A stretch of DNA of 62,229 nt. It comes from JACVRX01 sp035697245. Its GTDB lineage: Bacteria; Actinomycetota; Actinomycetes; Jiangellales; Jiangellaceae. A program made the translations under genes and the position numbers. Under the pieces are notes generated by a model that saw only the letters and a list, made by a program, of their open reading frames with translations, did not search any database and had not been told where the DNA came from. Location: the NCBI GenBank assembly GCA_035697245.1, contig DASSDH010000098.1:1-62229 (forward strand), in the 5' to 3' direction. Below are positions 25,773 through 35,782 of this stretch, one piece after another; positions within the stretch are counted from its first letter, which is position 1; each line of letters starts with the position of its first letter.

Positions 25773-26361
25773 GCCGGATGCCGCCGAGGAGTACGCAGAC
25801 TTCGCCGCCGAGATCGCCGACCAGATCGAGAGCTTTCTGGTCGCGGTGCGGGAAATCGCCCGGGCCGAGGACACAGGCAGCACGCTTTCGCTGCTGCTGT
25901 TGGAAATCAGCCAGCTTGCGCTCGCCGGCGGCCGGCTCGGCGCTATCAGCGACGTCGTCCCGGACGAGCGATTCGAGCCGGACGCGGGACCTGATCCCGA
26001 TGTGGAGGAGTTGCGGGAGCGACTGGCGCGCTTACTCGCCCCTGTCGACGACTACGTCGAGATCGTCGACCCGATGGATCCAGGACGCGGTGCCGACGGG
26101 TTCTTGATCTCCGACGACCTGGCGAGCATCGCCTCTGACCTGCTGCACGGGTTGGCCCACTACCACGACGGGCGCACGCTCGAGGCGCTGTGGTGGTGGC
26201 AGTTCTCCTACCTGTCCTCGTGGGGGGCAACCTGCGGCGGCATCCTGCGGGCGCTGCACTCTCTCATCGCGCACACCCGACTCGACCAGCACGGCGACCC
26301 GGTGAGTGAGGCCGAGGACGAGCTGTTGGCAGATGTGGTCGCCGACGCCGCCGAGCACTGA
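25765..26361 (+). CDS. DUF5063 family protein
   Basis: 198 aa from the ATG at 25765, which has GGAGG upstream and overlaps the end of recR; the longer frame from 25702 is not needed. The sequence is acidic and helical: YADFAAEIADQIESFLVAVR, LLLLEISQLALAGGRLGAI and LEALWWWQFSYLSSWGATC. I recall DUF5063 proteins directly after recR in Streptomyces. It is cytoplasmic; function unknown. Linkage suggests a role connected with recombination or simply stable synteny. Confidence 0.85.
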   Translation: MSEPDAAEEYADFAAEIADQIESFLVAVREIARAEDTGSTLSLLLLEISQLALAGGRLGAISDVVPDERFEPDAGPDPDVEELRERLARLLAPVDDYVEIVDPMDPGRGADGFLISDDLASIASDLLHGLAHYHDGRTLEALWWWQFSYLSSWGATCGGILRALHSLIAHTRLDQHGDPVSEAEDELLADVVADAAEH

Positions 26362-26408
26362 TCGGTGCGCGCGGTCGAAGGTTCGGGAGGACCTCGGCCG
26401 GCTCGGGG

Positions 26409-27491
26409 TCAGGCCACTCGAACGCCGCGGGGAAGGCGTCCGTACGGCGTTCTCAACCGACGGATCGTGAGAGTGAGAGCGCCGACGCCGATCAGCAGGT
26501 AGAACGCCAGACCGTATGGCCAGACGGCCTTTTCCGTGCTGGCGACGCCACTCCAGCCCGAGTCGGGGTCGCGGGCGGATCGCACGCCTTCACGAATCGT
26601 CTGCAGTGGGTCGAATCCGGTTCGCTCCCATTCGACGGTTCCGCTCGTCGAGTCGGCAAGGACCGCGAACGGGTTCGGCGCCAACAACCACCAGACCTTC
26701 TCCGTCTGCTGGACCGATGCCTCGTACTCGGCCGTCTGCCAGCGATCGACGTTGATCGGCTGACCGGTCTCCTCGTTGAACTGGGGTTGACCGTTGTCCC
26801 ACACCGGAATCCGCTCGGTGACCGTTTCGGTCTCGGTTGTCAGCATCAGCCCGATGAAGAATGCGATGAGCGTGCCGATGCTCAGGGCGAAGACCACCAG
26901 GTATGACATGACAGCCGAGGTCGTGCTGCGGGCGAACACTGCGGACAGACATTGCGCGATCGCCGCCAGCGCCCCCAGCAGCAGTGCCGTCGCGATCAAC
27001 GTGCCGATCACTCGTCCGACCGATACGCCGCCCTCTACCAGGCACCAGACGATCAGAGGAAGCGAGACCGCCAAGAAGACCAACGTTGTCGCCCAGGCAG
27101 CGACCAGCTTGCCGATCGCGATCTCGGCCGGGGTGAGCAGCGTGGTCTGCAGTGTCGCGAGGACACCGCGCTCGCGATCGCCGTTGATCGACTGCGCGGT
27201 GAGCGCCGGGACGACCAACATCGCGAGCGCCAGCATGAACAGCATCAGGCCGCCGAACATGTCGACGCCGCGTTCGGCTGCCCCGGTGGCGACCAGCGCC
27301 GCCCGGAGTCCCCAAGTGAGCAGCAGCAAGGTGACGAACCAGGCGGCGAGCAACCAACGCCAGCGGCCGGCCCGAAGCCGCAGCCGGAATTCGTGCTCGG
27401 CCATGGTGCGAACACCCCACCAGCCGATGGCGGCCCCCGTCGACTGGCTGGGCGCCTCGTCGGTCACCGACACAGGCGAGGCGCCGGTCAT
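26409..27491 (-). CDS. ABC-2 type transporter permease
   Basis: 360 aa with about six membrane helices. It has a large loop between helices five and six that is unusually polar (PVWDNGQPQFNEETGQPINV) and probably extracytoplasmic. The cytoplasmic motif NGDRERGVLATLQTTLLTPAE is the ABC-2 signature. It overlaps the upstream ATPase gene by 4 bp (ATGA). It exports an unknown substrate. Confidence 0.83.
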   Translation of the reverse strand: MTGASPVSVTDEAPSQSTGAAIGWWGVRTMAEHEFRLRLRAGRWRWLLAAWFVTLLLLTWGLRAALVATGAAERGVDMFGGLMLFMLALAMLVVPALTAQSINGDRERGVLATLQTTLLTPAEIAIGKLVAAWATTLVFLAVSLPLIVWCLVEGGVSVGRVIGTLIATALLLGALAAIAQCLSAVFARSTTSAVMSYLVVFALSIGTLIAFFIGLMLTTETETVTERIPVWDNGQPQFNEETGQPINVDRWQTAEYEASVQQTEKVWWLLAPNPFAVLADSTSGTVEWERTGFDPLQTIREGVRSARDPDSGWSGVASTEKAVWPYGLAFYLLIGVGALTLTIRRLRTPYGRLPRGVRVA

Positions 27492-28411
27492 CGCCGGTCC
27501 TCTGTCATCGCCAGATAGGCATCCTCCAGGCCGCTACCGACCGGAGCGCACGTCGTCACGCGAACCTCGTCTCGGACGAGCCGAGCGAGCAGTTGGGCCG
27601 CCGCCTCGTCTCCGGACAGCAGAACCTCCACTCCGCTGGCGTCGGGATCGGCGTGTTCGATCCCATATCGGTCGAGCGCGTCGACCAGAGAGTTCGGATC
27701 CAGCGCCTGCATACGCCATGGCCGTCGCTCCGACCGAGGCAGGTCGGCAAGCTCCTGCTCCGAGACGGTCTGTCCGCGGTCGACGAAGACGACCCGATCG
27801 GCCATGGTTTCCAGCTCGGCCAGGACATGGCTGGACACCAACACCGCACGCCCGTCGGCGGCCAGCCCACGGAGAATCCCGCGCAGTTCGATCCGGCTGC
27901 GGGGATCCAGACCGGCCGCCGGCTCGTCGAGGAGCAGCACAGTCGGGTTGTGCACGAGCGCCCGCGCCAGGCCGAGCCGCTGCTTTTGGCCGCGCGAGAG
28001 CACGTGCACAGGCAGGTCCGCATGGTCGGCGAGATGGATGAGCTCGAGCAGTTCGCGAGCCCTTTGTTCGCCACGATCCCGTCGAAGCCGGTATGCGCTC
28101 GCGGCGAATTCGAGCACCTCGCGAGCGGTCAGCGTGTCGTACGTGCCGAACGAGTCGGGCATCCAGCCGGTCAGCGCCCGGACCGCCTGGGGGTCGGTGA
28201 CCGGGTCATGGTTTGCGACCCAGACCGTGCCCGAATCCGGGCGAAGGAGAGTGGCGAGAACGAGCAGCAGCGTTGTCTTCCCCGAGCCGTTTGGCCCCAC
28301 CAGGGCGGTCACGAAACCCGGCGGGGCAGCAAGGTCGACGTGATCGACAGCGATGACTTCGCCGAAACTGCGCCGAATTCCCGCGACCTCGACGCCAGCA
28401 CGCTGCTCCAT
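27488..28411 (-). CDS. ABC transporter ATP-binding protein
   Basis: 307 aa from the ATG at 28411; the frame is open to 28459. Walker A is GPNGSGKTT, signature LSRGQKQRLGLARAL, Walker B VLLLDEPAAGLD, switch His in VSSHVLAELE. It belongs to the CcmA/NatA branch and forms a two-gene operon with the ABC-2 permease. The operon is divergent from lysC; the 170-bp gap has no strong palindrome. Confidence 0.88.
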   Translation of the reverse strand: MEQRAGVEVAGIRRSFGEVIAVDHVDLAAPPGFVTALVGPNGSGKTTLLLVLATLLRPDSGTVWVANHDPVTDPQAVRALTGWMPDSFGTYDTLTAREVLEFAASAYRLRRDRGEQRARELLELIHLADHADLPVHVLSRGQKQRLGLARALVHNPTVLLLDEPAAGLDPRSRIELRGILRGLAADGRAVLVSSHVLAELETMADRVVFVDRGQTVSEQELADLPRSERRPWRMQALDPNSLVDALDRYGIEHADPDASGVEVLLSGDEAAAQLLARLVRDEVRVTTCAPVGSGLEDAYLAMTEDRR

Positions 28412-28581
28412 CGCTGTGGTCGCCTCCGCCGAGAACTCAGGCTTGCATCGTAGTGTCACGGCGTCGAACGACCCGCGGCCAGCACATCCCGCGATTCGAA
28501 ACGGCCCCAGGGCCTACAAGTGCGTCGCCTAGACTCACCCAGGCCAGGACTGGAGCGGCCGTAGAAGGGAGTAGCACCGGG

Positions 28582-29855
28582 GTGGGCTTGATTGTCCAGA
28601 AGTACGGGGGCTCCTCGGTCTCCGACGCCGCAGCCGTCAAGCGGGTCGCGCAGCGCATCGTCGCCAGCAGCAACGATGGGCACGAAGTCGTAGTTGTGGT
28701 CTCGGCGATGGGAGACACCACCGACGAGCTGCTTGATCTCGCCAGCCAGGTGTCACCGCTGCCAGCCGGGCGCGAACTGGACATGCTGCTCACCGCGGGC
28801 GAGCGAATCTCGATGGCGCTCTTGGCTATGGCGATCGGCGACCTGGGCCACCAGGCACGGTCGTTCACCGGAAGTCAGGCCGGGGTCATCACCACGTCGG
28901 CGCACGGTAGCGCGCGAATCATGGACGTCACGCCCGGCCGAATCCGACAGGCGCTCGACGGCGGTGCGGTTGCGATCGTCGCGGGGTTTCAGGGCGTCAG
29001 CCAGGACAGCAAGGACGTGACGACACTCGGCCGAGGCGGCTCCGATACGACGGCGGTTGCGCTCGCGGCAGCGCTGGGCGCCGACGTCTGTGAGATCTAT
29101 ACCGACGTCGATGGCATCTTCACCGCCGACCCCCGGATCGTCCCCACGGCCCGTCGGATCCCACGCATCACCTACGAGGAGATGCTCGAAATGGCCGCAT
29201 GCGGCGCCAAGGTCTTGCACCTGCGGTGCGTAGAGTACGCGCGGCGCTACGGCCTACCGATCCACGTCCGATCGAGTTTCTCCTCACTCGACGGCACCTG
29301 GGTCACCGACCGGCCGGAAAGGAGTGACGAGGCGGACATGGAGCAGCCGATCATCTCCGGAGTCGCGCACGACCGAAGTGAGGCAAAGATCACCATCGTC
29401 GGGGTTCCCGACAAGGTCGGCGAGGCGGCCACGATCTTCCAGGCAGTCGCCGATGCGGAGATCAACCTCGACATGATCGTGCAAAACGTTTCGGCTGTGG
29501 CCACCGGACGGACGGACATTTCCTTCACCTTGCCGAATGCCGACGGCCGCCGAGCGCTGGCCGCTTTGACCGACATCCAGACCCGTGTGGGCTTCGAGTC
29601 GCTGCGTTACGACGACGGGATCGGCAAGGTGTCGCTGATCGGTGCGGGAATGCGCAGCCATCCGGGTGTCAGCGCGCGCTTCTTCAGCGCGCTGGCGGCG
29701 GTCGGCGTCAACATCGAGATGATCTCCACCTCAGAAATCCGGATCTCCGTTGTCGTCCGAGGAGACGACGTCGACATCGCCGTGGCCGCAGTCCATGAGG
29801 CCTTCGACCTCGACGCGGCGGAGGTCGAGGCGGTGGTGTACGGCGGGAGCGGCCG

Positions 29856-29859
<4 letters not shown>
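28582..29859 (+). CDS. lysC: Aspartate kinase
   Basis: 425 aa from the GTG at 28582, giving GLIVQKYGGSSVSDAAAVKR; the upstream open frame does not look coding. The kinase domain holds KYGGSS, the GRGGSDTTAVALAAAL loop and EIYTDVDGIFTADPR; two ACT domains follow from about residue 270 (ITIVGVPDKVGEAATIF, VSLIGAGMRSHPG). It phosphorylates aspartate in the route to lysine, threonine, methionine and diaminopimelate. The following gene, asd, overlaps by 4 bp. An internal start for the regulatory subunit is annotated separately. Confidence 0.96.
29338..29859 (+). other. Internal translation start for the aspartokinase beta (regulatory) subunit
   Basis: The ATG at 29338 is in frame at residue 253 of LysC and has GGAAAGGAG upstream (about 29316-29324). 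The resulting 173-aa product starts MEQPIISGVAHDRSEAKITI. I recall that the Corynebacterium glutamicum beta subunit starts at the equivalent site with a similar sequence. An alpha2-beta2 enzyme made from one gene is therefore likely here. Confidence 0.65.
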
Positions 29860-30920
<1,061 letters not shown>

Positions 30921-30955
30921 TCAACGGATCGTTCTGGGCGACAACCCCAATCTGA

Positions 30956-30971
30956 ATGATCCGTGGATCAT
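30956..30971. repeat. Perfect palindrome between asd and the YqeY gene
   Basis: ATGATCC-GT-GGATCAT is a perfect 16-bp palindrome. It lies 35 bp after the asd stop and overlaps the last codons of the convergent YqeY gene. A weak bidirectional terminator or a protein-binding site are possible. There is no T tract. Confidence 0.5.
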
Positions 30972-31426
30972 GCGCCGGCGAGACGAGCCTTGACCGCAGC
31001 GGCGACTCGGGCACCGTCGGCGCGCCCGGCGACATCGGTCGCCAGCCGCCTCATTACCGCACCCATCTCGCGCAACGAGTTCGCGCCGGTCTCGGCGACG
31101 GCGGCATCGACGAGCGCATCGAGCTCGTCGTCGGTGAGGGGAGCGGGAAGATAGCCGGCAATCACTGCGGCTTCGGCGTCCTCGCGTTCGGCCAGGTCCG
31201 GCCGGCCACCCAGGCGAAACGCGTCGGCGGCATCGCGGCGCTTCTTCGCCTCCTTGGCCAGCACGCCGACTACCTCGTCGTCGCTGATTTCGCGCGCCTG
31301 GGCGCCGGCTACCTCCGCGTTCGTGACGGCAGTGAGCACCATCCGGATGGTCGCCGTCCGCAGCTCGTCCCGGCCACGCATGGACACCGTGAGATCGGAA
31401 CGCAGACGGTCTTTCAACGCGGCCAT
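30968..31426 (-). CDS. GatB/YqeY domain protein
   Basis: 152 aa. The sequence starts MAALKDRLRSDLTVSMRGRD, has VLAKEAKKRRDAADAF in the middle and AVIAGYLPAPLTDDEL in the second helical bundle, as in YqeY-family proteins related to the GatB tail domain that binds tRNA. Its cellular role is unclear. It is convergent with asd and divergent from a metallophosphoesterase. Confidence 0.92.
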   Translation of the reverse strand: MAALKDRLRSDLTVSMRGRDELRTATIRMVLTAVTNAEVAGAQAREISDDEVVGVLAKEAKKRRDAADAFRLGGRPDLAEREDAEAAVIAGYLPAPLTDDELDALVDAAVAETGANSLREMGAVMRRLATDVAGRADGARVAAAVKARLAGA

Positions 31427-31544
31427 GGGGTCAGTCTGGCAGCCCTCAATTCTCGATCGGGCGCACCGGATGCGTCGCGGTCCCGGTCCCGGTCCGACCA
31501 GAGATTGGGTTCGGCTCGTCCTTCCGGTATGACAGCCTTGCCCG

Positions 31545-32462
31545 ATGCCGATTGTGCCGAAGACGACGGCCGCGCAGGTTGCGGCGGCCGTAGCGGCGGC
31601 GGCCGTCGGTTGCCTGGTCTATGCAGCCGGATACGAGGTGCAGGCATACCGGCTTCGTCGTGTTGATGTCCCCGTGTTGCAGGCCGGCCAGCGTCCGCTG
31701 CGCGTCCTGCACATCTCCGACCTGCACATGACACCGCGACAGGACAAGAAGCGTGCATGGGTACGTTCGCTCGCGGCCCTCGAGCCCGACCTAGTCGTCA
31801 ACACGGGCGACAACCTGGCCCACCAGGGGGCAGTGCCAACAGTGCTCGATTCGCTCGGCCCGCTACTTGCTCGACCGGGCGCGTTCGTCCTCGGGTCCAA
31901 CGACTACTACGCGCCGATGCTCAAGAACCCGGCCCGTTACCTGCTCCCGTCGTACCGGCCGACCTGGTCCACCACGCCAGACCTGCCGTGGCAGGAGCTC
32001 AGGGACGGGCTTCGCGACGCCGGTTGGCTCAACCTGACCAACACTCGAGGACGTCTCGAGGTCGACGGGCGTGCGCTCGCATTCGCTGGGGTCAATGACC
32101 CGCACACGGAGATGGACCGTTACGGCGACGTCGCTGGGCCGGCCGAGCCTGCTGATCTCACCGTGGGTGTCACCCATGCGCCATATCAGCGGATCCTCGA
32201 CGCGATGGCGGCCGACGGTTACCGGTTGCTTCTCGCTGGACATACCCACGGGGGCCAGCTGTGCGTTCCCGGTTGGGGTGCCCTGGTGACCAACTGTGAT
32301 CTCGAGCCGCGCCGGGCAAAGGGGTTGTCTCGTCATCCCACCGACGGAGAGCCGAACGGGTCATGGCTGCATGTCTCTGCTGGCCTCGGCACCTCGCCGT
32401 ACGCGCCGGTGCGGTTCGCCTGCCCGCCCGAGGCCACGCTGCTGACCCTGACGGCTCTGTGA
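31545..32462 (+). CDS. Membrane-anchored metallophosphoesterase
   Basis: 305 aa with one N-terminal hydrophobic helix (about 8-28). The calcineurin-like metal ligands are visible: LHISDLHM, VVNTGDNL, LGSNDYY, GVTHAP and LLLAGHTHGGQ. The canonical GNHD is replaced by GSNDYY, as in the YaeI-like group. It resembles Rv3683, which I recall next to ponA2 in mycobacteria; here it is about 5.5 kb away. The GNAT gene starts inside its stop codon (GTGA). Confidence 0.9.
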   Translation: MPIVPKTTAAQVAAAVAAAAVGCLVYAAGYEVQAYRLRRVDVPVLQAGQRPLRVLHISDLHMTPRQDKKRAWVRSLAALEPDLVVNTGDNLAHQGAVPTVLDSLGPLLARPGAFVLGSNDYYAPMLKNPARYLLPSYRPTWSTTPDLPWQELRDGLRDAGWLNLTNTRGRLEVDGRALAFAGVNDPHTEMDRYGDVAGPAEPADLTVGVTHAPYQRILDAMAADGYRLLLAGHTHGGQLCVPGWGALVTNCDLEPRRAKGLSRHPTDGEPNGSWLHVSAGLGTSPYAPVRFACPPEATLLTLTAL

Positions 32463-33010
32463 TATCGCTCATTCCCACGCGAATCGAGACGGCTCGGCTG
32501 GTTTTGCGGACGTGGCGGCCCGCTGACCGGCCGGCGTTCGCCGAGATCAACTCTGATCCGGAGGTCACCGAGCACGTCGGTGGTCGGCCGCTGACTCGCG
32601 CCGAGAGCGATGCGATCGTCGTCCGGGCCGAGCGTTCGTGGGAGGAACGGGGCTACGGCTGGTACGCCCTCGAGTCACAGGAGACCGGCGATTTGTTGGG
32701 TTTCTGCGGTTTGCAGCACCACCGGGCCATCCCGGCCGAGGTCGAAGTGGGCTGGCGGCTCGCCCGCCACGCGTGGGGCCGTGGATTCGCCACGGAAGCG
32801 GCGTTGGTCTGTCGCGACCTCGCCTTCGACGTGCTCGATCTCGACCGGCTGATTTCGGTCACGATCGAGGCGAACACCCGCTCGTTGCGGGTCATGGAGA
32901 AGCTCGGGATGCGGCCGTGGCGCCGGCTGCCCTTCGAGTCCTGGGAACTGTGGATCTGGGCCATGTCAGCGGTGGACCGCTCCTCGGCGGCACCTGACCC
33001 GAGATCGTGA
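32459..33010 (+). CDS. GNAT family N-acetyltransferase (RimJ/RimL-like)
   Basis: 183 aa from the GTG at 32459, which overlaps the metallophosphoesterase stop. The product starts ISLIPTRIETARLVLRTWRP, typical of the RimJ/RimL group. Acetyl-CoA binding is in VEVGWRLARHAWGRGFATEA, and NTRSLRVMEKLGMRPW is the usual C-terminal strand. Substrate unknown; N-terminal amino group of a protein or a small amine are usual. Confidence 0.88.
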   Translation: MISLIPTRIETARLVLRTWRPADRPAFAEINSDPEVTEHVGGRPLTRAESDAIVVRAERSWEERGYGWYALESQETGDLLGFCGLQHHRAIPAEVEVGWRLARHAWGRGFATEAALVCRDLAFDVLDLDRLISVTIEANTRSLRVMEKLGMRPWRRLPFESWELWIWAMSAVDRSSAAPDPRS

Positions 33011-33134
33011 AGATCGTCGGGTTACCTCTGCCGCAGCGGATGTGCACCAGCCGACACGGCGATCTGCGCTGCCCTGCGTCCTCGGCGCAGATTTCGGGCG
33101 GCATCGACTGCTCGGCTATGCTTCCGGCGTACCT

Positions 33135-33208
33135 CGGGGTGTGGCGCAGCTTGGTAGCGTGCTTCGTTCGGGACGAAGAGGTCGTGGGTTCAAATCCCGC
33201 CACCCCGA
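33135..33208 (+). tRNA. tRNA-Pro (anticodon CGG)
   Basis: The acceptor CGGGGTG (33135-33141) pairs with CACCCCG (33201-33207), discriminator A. The anticodon arm CTTCG-TTCGGGA-CGAAG gives CGG. The T-arm contains GGTTCAAATCC. CCA is not encoded. TATGCT about 15 bases upstream could be a -10 box. Confidence 0.95.
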
Positions 33209-33267
33209 CACTTGGCATAGAACCGGTCATGGTCGCATACCCGAACTTCCGGGCTTATGTGACGTCG

Positions 33268-33789
33268 TCAGGGCTCGAATCGGAACCGCGTGCAGTCCGT
33301 CGGAAAAGAGAACCACGCCAGCGCGCGGCGCGGCGTCAGCACACACAGCCCGCCACCGTCTTCACCGGACCAGGAGTCCGCGCCGGGGGAGTATCCCAGC
33401 TCGTGGTACTTCCCGAACGCCTCGGCCAGCCGATTGCCGAGGCCGTCCGCGTCGGCTCGTGTCGGCGTCGAGGTGCCCTCGACGATGACCGCTTCGGCGC
33501 CGTTCTCCAGGTTCAAGGAGCATGCCGGGTTGGCGGCGATGTTGCGCGCGTGCCGGGTGGTGGGCGCGCCGTCGTACCAGAACCGACCGTCCAGCCACAC
33601 TCCCCACCGCGGCACGACATGCGGCGTGCCGTCGGGCCGGACAGTAGCCAGCCAGTAGTGCAGCGCTGCGACCAGCCGCGGCTCGACGTCGGTCCAGGCG
33701 AGTAGCCCGCGGGTGGTCGTCGGCACGCCGTAGCCCTGCGGGATCAACGGGCGGTCGGTTACGGGGACCGGCGTGGTCGGATCAGCCAT
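33268..33789 (-). CDS. Pyridoxamine 5'-phosphate oxidase family protein
   Basis: 173 aa. A split-barrel flavin fold is indicated by ALHYWLATVRPDGTPHVVPR, GVWLDGRFWYDGAPTTRHAR and ANPACSLNLENGAEAVIVEG. Proteins of this type bind FMN or F420. The cofactor cannot be decided from sequence alone. It stands alone between tRNA-Pro and the dinB gene. Confidence 0.85.
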   Translation of the reverse strand: MADPTTPVPVTDRPLIPQGYGVPTTTRGLLAWTDVEPRLVAALHYWLATVRPDGTPHVVPRWGVWLDGRFWYDGAPTTRHARNIAANPACSLNLENGAEAVIVEGTSTPTRADADGLGNRLAEAFGKYHELGYSPGADSWSGEDGGGLCVLTPRRALAWFSFPTDCTRFRFEP

Positions 33790-33884
33790 GGGACAGCACG
33801 TTAGCCGCCAGTACCGACACCGAACCCCTCCTGCTCATCCATCGCAGGTACGACCCCGTCGGTGCCAGCGGGCACACTGCTGGG

Positions 33885-34913
33885 GTGCGTCCGGCGGGCT
33901 GGGTCCTGCACTTCGACCTCGACCAGTTCATCGCAGCGGTCGAGGTGCTGCGGCGTCCTGAGCTGGCGGGCCGGCCGGTGGTCGTCGGCGGCGCGGGCGA
34001 CCCGACCCAGCGTGCCGTGGTGGCCACCGCGTCCTATGAAGCACGCACGTACGGCATTCATTCGGGAATGCCGTTGCGTACCGCGGCGAAACGCTGTCCG
34101 GATGCCGTCTTCCTGCCGAGCGACTTCGCGGCATACGAGGAAGCGTCGGCAAAGGTCATGGCCACGCTGCGCGAGTTCGACGTCATCGTCGAGGTGATGG
34201 GATGGGACGAGGCGTTCCTCGGCGCTCTCACCGACGATCCAGAGGCTCTGGCCCACGACGTTCAGGACGCGGTGCTGGGCGCCACCCGGCTGTATTCGTC
34301 GATCGGGATCGGAGACAACAAGCTCAGGGCGAAGCTGGCGACCGGTTTCGCGAAGCCCGCCGGCGTGTACCGGCTGACGGCAGAGAACTGGTACGAGGTA
34401 ATGGCCCACAGGCCGACCGACGCCTTGTGGGGCATCGGCCGTCGGACCGCCCGCAAGTTGGCCGAGCTCGGCCTGATCACCGTTGAACAGCTGGCGGCTG
34501 CTGACCAACAGCAGCTTGCGGAGCGGCTGGGGCCGACCATGGGCCCCTGGTACGTCCGGCTCGCTCGCGGCGGGGGCATCTCACCCGTCGTCGGCACGCC
34601 GTACGTGCCGCGCTCGAGAAGCAGGGAGACGACATTCCAGGCCGATCTCGCCGACTGGGATCAGGTCCGGGCGGAGGTCGCCCGGTTGGCCCAGCGGGTG
34701 ACCGCCGACGTCGTCGCGGAACGGCGCCCGGCGATCAGGGTCGGGGTGAAGGTCCGGTTCGCACCGTTCTTCACCCACACCCGCAGCATGACCCTCGACC
34801 ACCCCACCAGCGACGCCGCCGAGCTCGAAGCTGCGGCCCTCATGGTGCTGGATCGGTTCGAGGATCGCCGGCCGGTTCGGCTGCTCGGCGTCCGCGCCGA
34901 ATTCGTTCATTGA
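33885..34913 (+). CDS. dinB: DNA polymerase IV (DinP type)
   Basis: 342 aa. The Y-family palm is shown by VLHFDLDQFIAAVEVLRRPE (Asp11 as metal ligand), YEARTYGIHSGMPLRTAAKR, and the second acidic site GWDEAF (Asp108, Glu109), with a Trp as in mycobacterial DinP (Rv3056) rather than the usual SIDEAY. GIGDNKLRAKLATGFAKP and the helix-hairpin-helix LWGIGRRTARKLAELGL follow. The C-terminus (LLGVRAEFVH) has no evident beta-clamp-binding motif, so access to the fork may differ from that of E. coli Pol IV. Confidence 0.93.
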   Translation: MRPAGWVLHFDLDQFIAAVEVLRRPELAGRPVVVGGAGDPTQRAVVATASYEARTYGIHSGMPLRTAAKRCPDAVFLPSDFAAYEEASAKVMATLREFDVIVEVMGWDEAFLGALTDDPEALAHDVQDAVLGATRLYSSIGIGDNKLRAKLATGFAKPAGVYRLTAENWYEVMAHRPTDALWGIGRRTARKLAELGLITVEQLAAADQQQLAERLGPTMGPWYVRLARGGGISPVVGTPYVPRSRSRETTFQADLADWDQVRAEVARLAQRVTADVVAERRPAIRVGVKVRFAPFFTHTRSMTLDHPTSDAAELEAAALMVLDRFEDRRPVRLLGVRAEFVH

Positions 34914-34954
34914 CGGACCCGGCTGCGGCGGGCGGCCACCGTGTGGTTATCGGC

Positions 34955-35422
34955 CTATTCTGTCCTGTTCAGAACGGCAGTCAGTGCCCTGAGAACGCGC
35001 CGGGCTGCGTCGAGATCGTCCGTGTCGACGCCAGCACGGTCGAGCAGCTCGGCACGATCCTTGTCCGAGCGACGCACCAAGGTTTTCAGGGTGAGCTGGC
35101 CGGCGGCCGTGACCTGGACCAGTGGCGCACGAGCATGATCCGGGTTGCGGATCAACTCGACCTGCCCGGCAGTAGCCAGGTCATCGACGACACGCTGAAC
35201 GCTTTGTCGGGCCAGACCCAGCCGTCGCGCGGCACTGGCGACGGTGCGCGGTCCGTCAGAAAGAACGCTCAAGACATGCCACCGTGCGGCAGTCTGGCCG
35301 GCCTCGTGTGCCAGGGTCTCGCTCGTTCGGCGCGATGCGCCGGCGAGCTCGTAGACGTCAGCGATCAATAGTCGGTAAGCGGTCAAGGCCGCTCTGCGGT
35401 CGGACACCATAGTTGACAGCAT
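34955..35422 (-). CDS. MarR family transcriptional regulator
   Basis: 155 aa. The winged helix reads WHVLSVLSDGPRTVASAARR then LGLARQSVQRVVDDLATAGQVEL and the wing NPDHARAPLVQVTAAG. It acts as a dimer on palindromic DNA. The start codon (minus-strand ATG at 35422) lies inside a perfect palindrome GACAG-N4-CTGTC. This strongly suggests autorepression and control of the divergent small gene at 35479. Confidence 0.92.
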   Translation of the reverse strand: MLSTMVSDRRAALTAYRLLIADVYELAGASRRTSETLAHEAGQTAARWHVLSVLSDGPRTVASAARRLGLARQSVQRVVDDLATAGQVELIRNPDHARAPLVQVTAAGQLTLKTLVRRSDKDRAELLDRAGVDTDDLDAARRVLRALTAVLNRTE

Positions 35423-35460
35423 ACTGTCTGACAGGGTACTGTCATGTTGACAGGATACTA
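35413..35460. promoter_or_regulatory. MarR operator cluster with overlapping promoter elements
   Basis: Two perfect palindromes occur: GACAGCATACTGTC (35415-35428) and GACAGGGTACTGTC (35430-35443), centres 15 bp apart. A third related half-site, TTGACAGGATACTA, spans 35447-35460. Seen as direct repeats, all three share TGACAG-N2-TACT. TTGACA (35413-35418) and TACTGT (35437-35442) with an 18-bp spacer could form the promoter of the plus-strand gene, so the sites overlay it. The first palindrome covers the marR start codon. Confidence 0.82.
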
Positions 35461-35478
35461 AAGGAAGGAAGGTACGTC

Positions 35479-35679
35479 ATGTTTGCGATCACCTGCCCGG
35501 TCACGCATCAGCGGTCGCTCGTCGGGATGTCCCAGATCTTGTCGATAGACAACGGCCCACAAGGCATCGCTGTGCTGCTGCGCTGCCACTGTGGTCGACC
35601 TGCCGTGTGGCTGACGGGACGTGACCGGTCGGAAATCTTGCGTCATGAGGCTTCGCCCCGAACCGAAGACGCTGCGTGA
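35479..35679 (+). CDS. Small Cys/His-containing protein divergent from marR
   Basis: 66 aa from the ATG at 35479, which has a strong AAGGAAGGAAGG ribosome binding site; a TTG at 35413 would place the start in the operator and is rejected. The sequence begins MFAITCPVTHQRSLVGMSQI. Cys6, His10, Cys36, His37 and Cys38 (CHCGRP) could make a small zinc site. Family not recognised. It shares its control region with the MarR gene, so it is probably the regulated target. Confidence 0.7.
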   Translation: MFAITCPVTHQRSLVGMSQILSIDNGPQGIAVLLRCHCGRPAVWLTGRDRSEILRHEASPRTEDAA

Positions 35680-35782
35680 CCGGAGTAACACCAGAACCGA
35701 CCGGCCGTCGGTCACTGGGGATTGGCGGCAGGATGCTCATGTGATCGTCGCCATCTCCGCCGACTGGCATCGGTAGTCGGTG

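Noticed and set aside
26952..27518. A plus-strand frame opposite the ABC permease
   Set aside because: Low-complexity Arg/Gln/Asp-rich translation typical of shadow frames.
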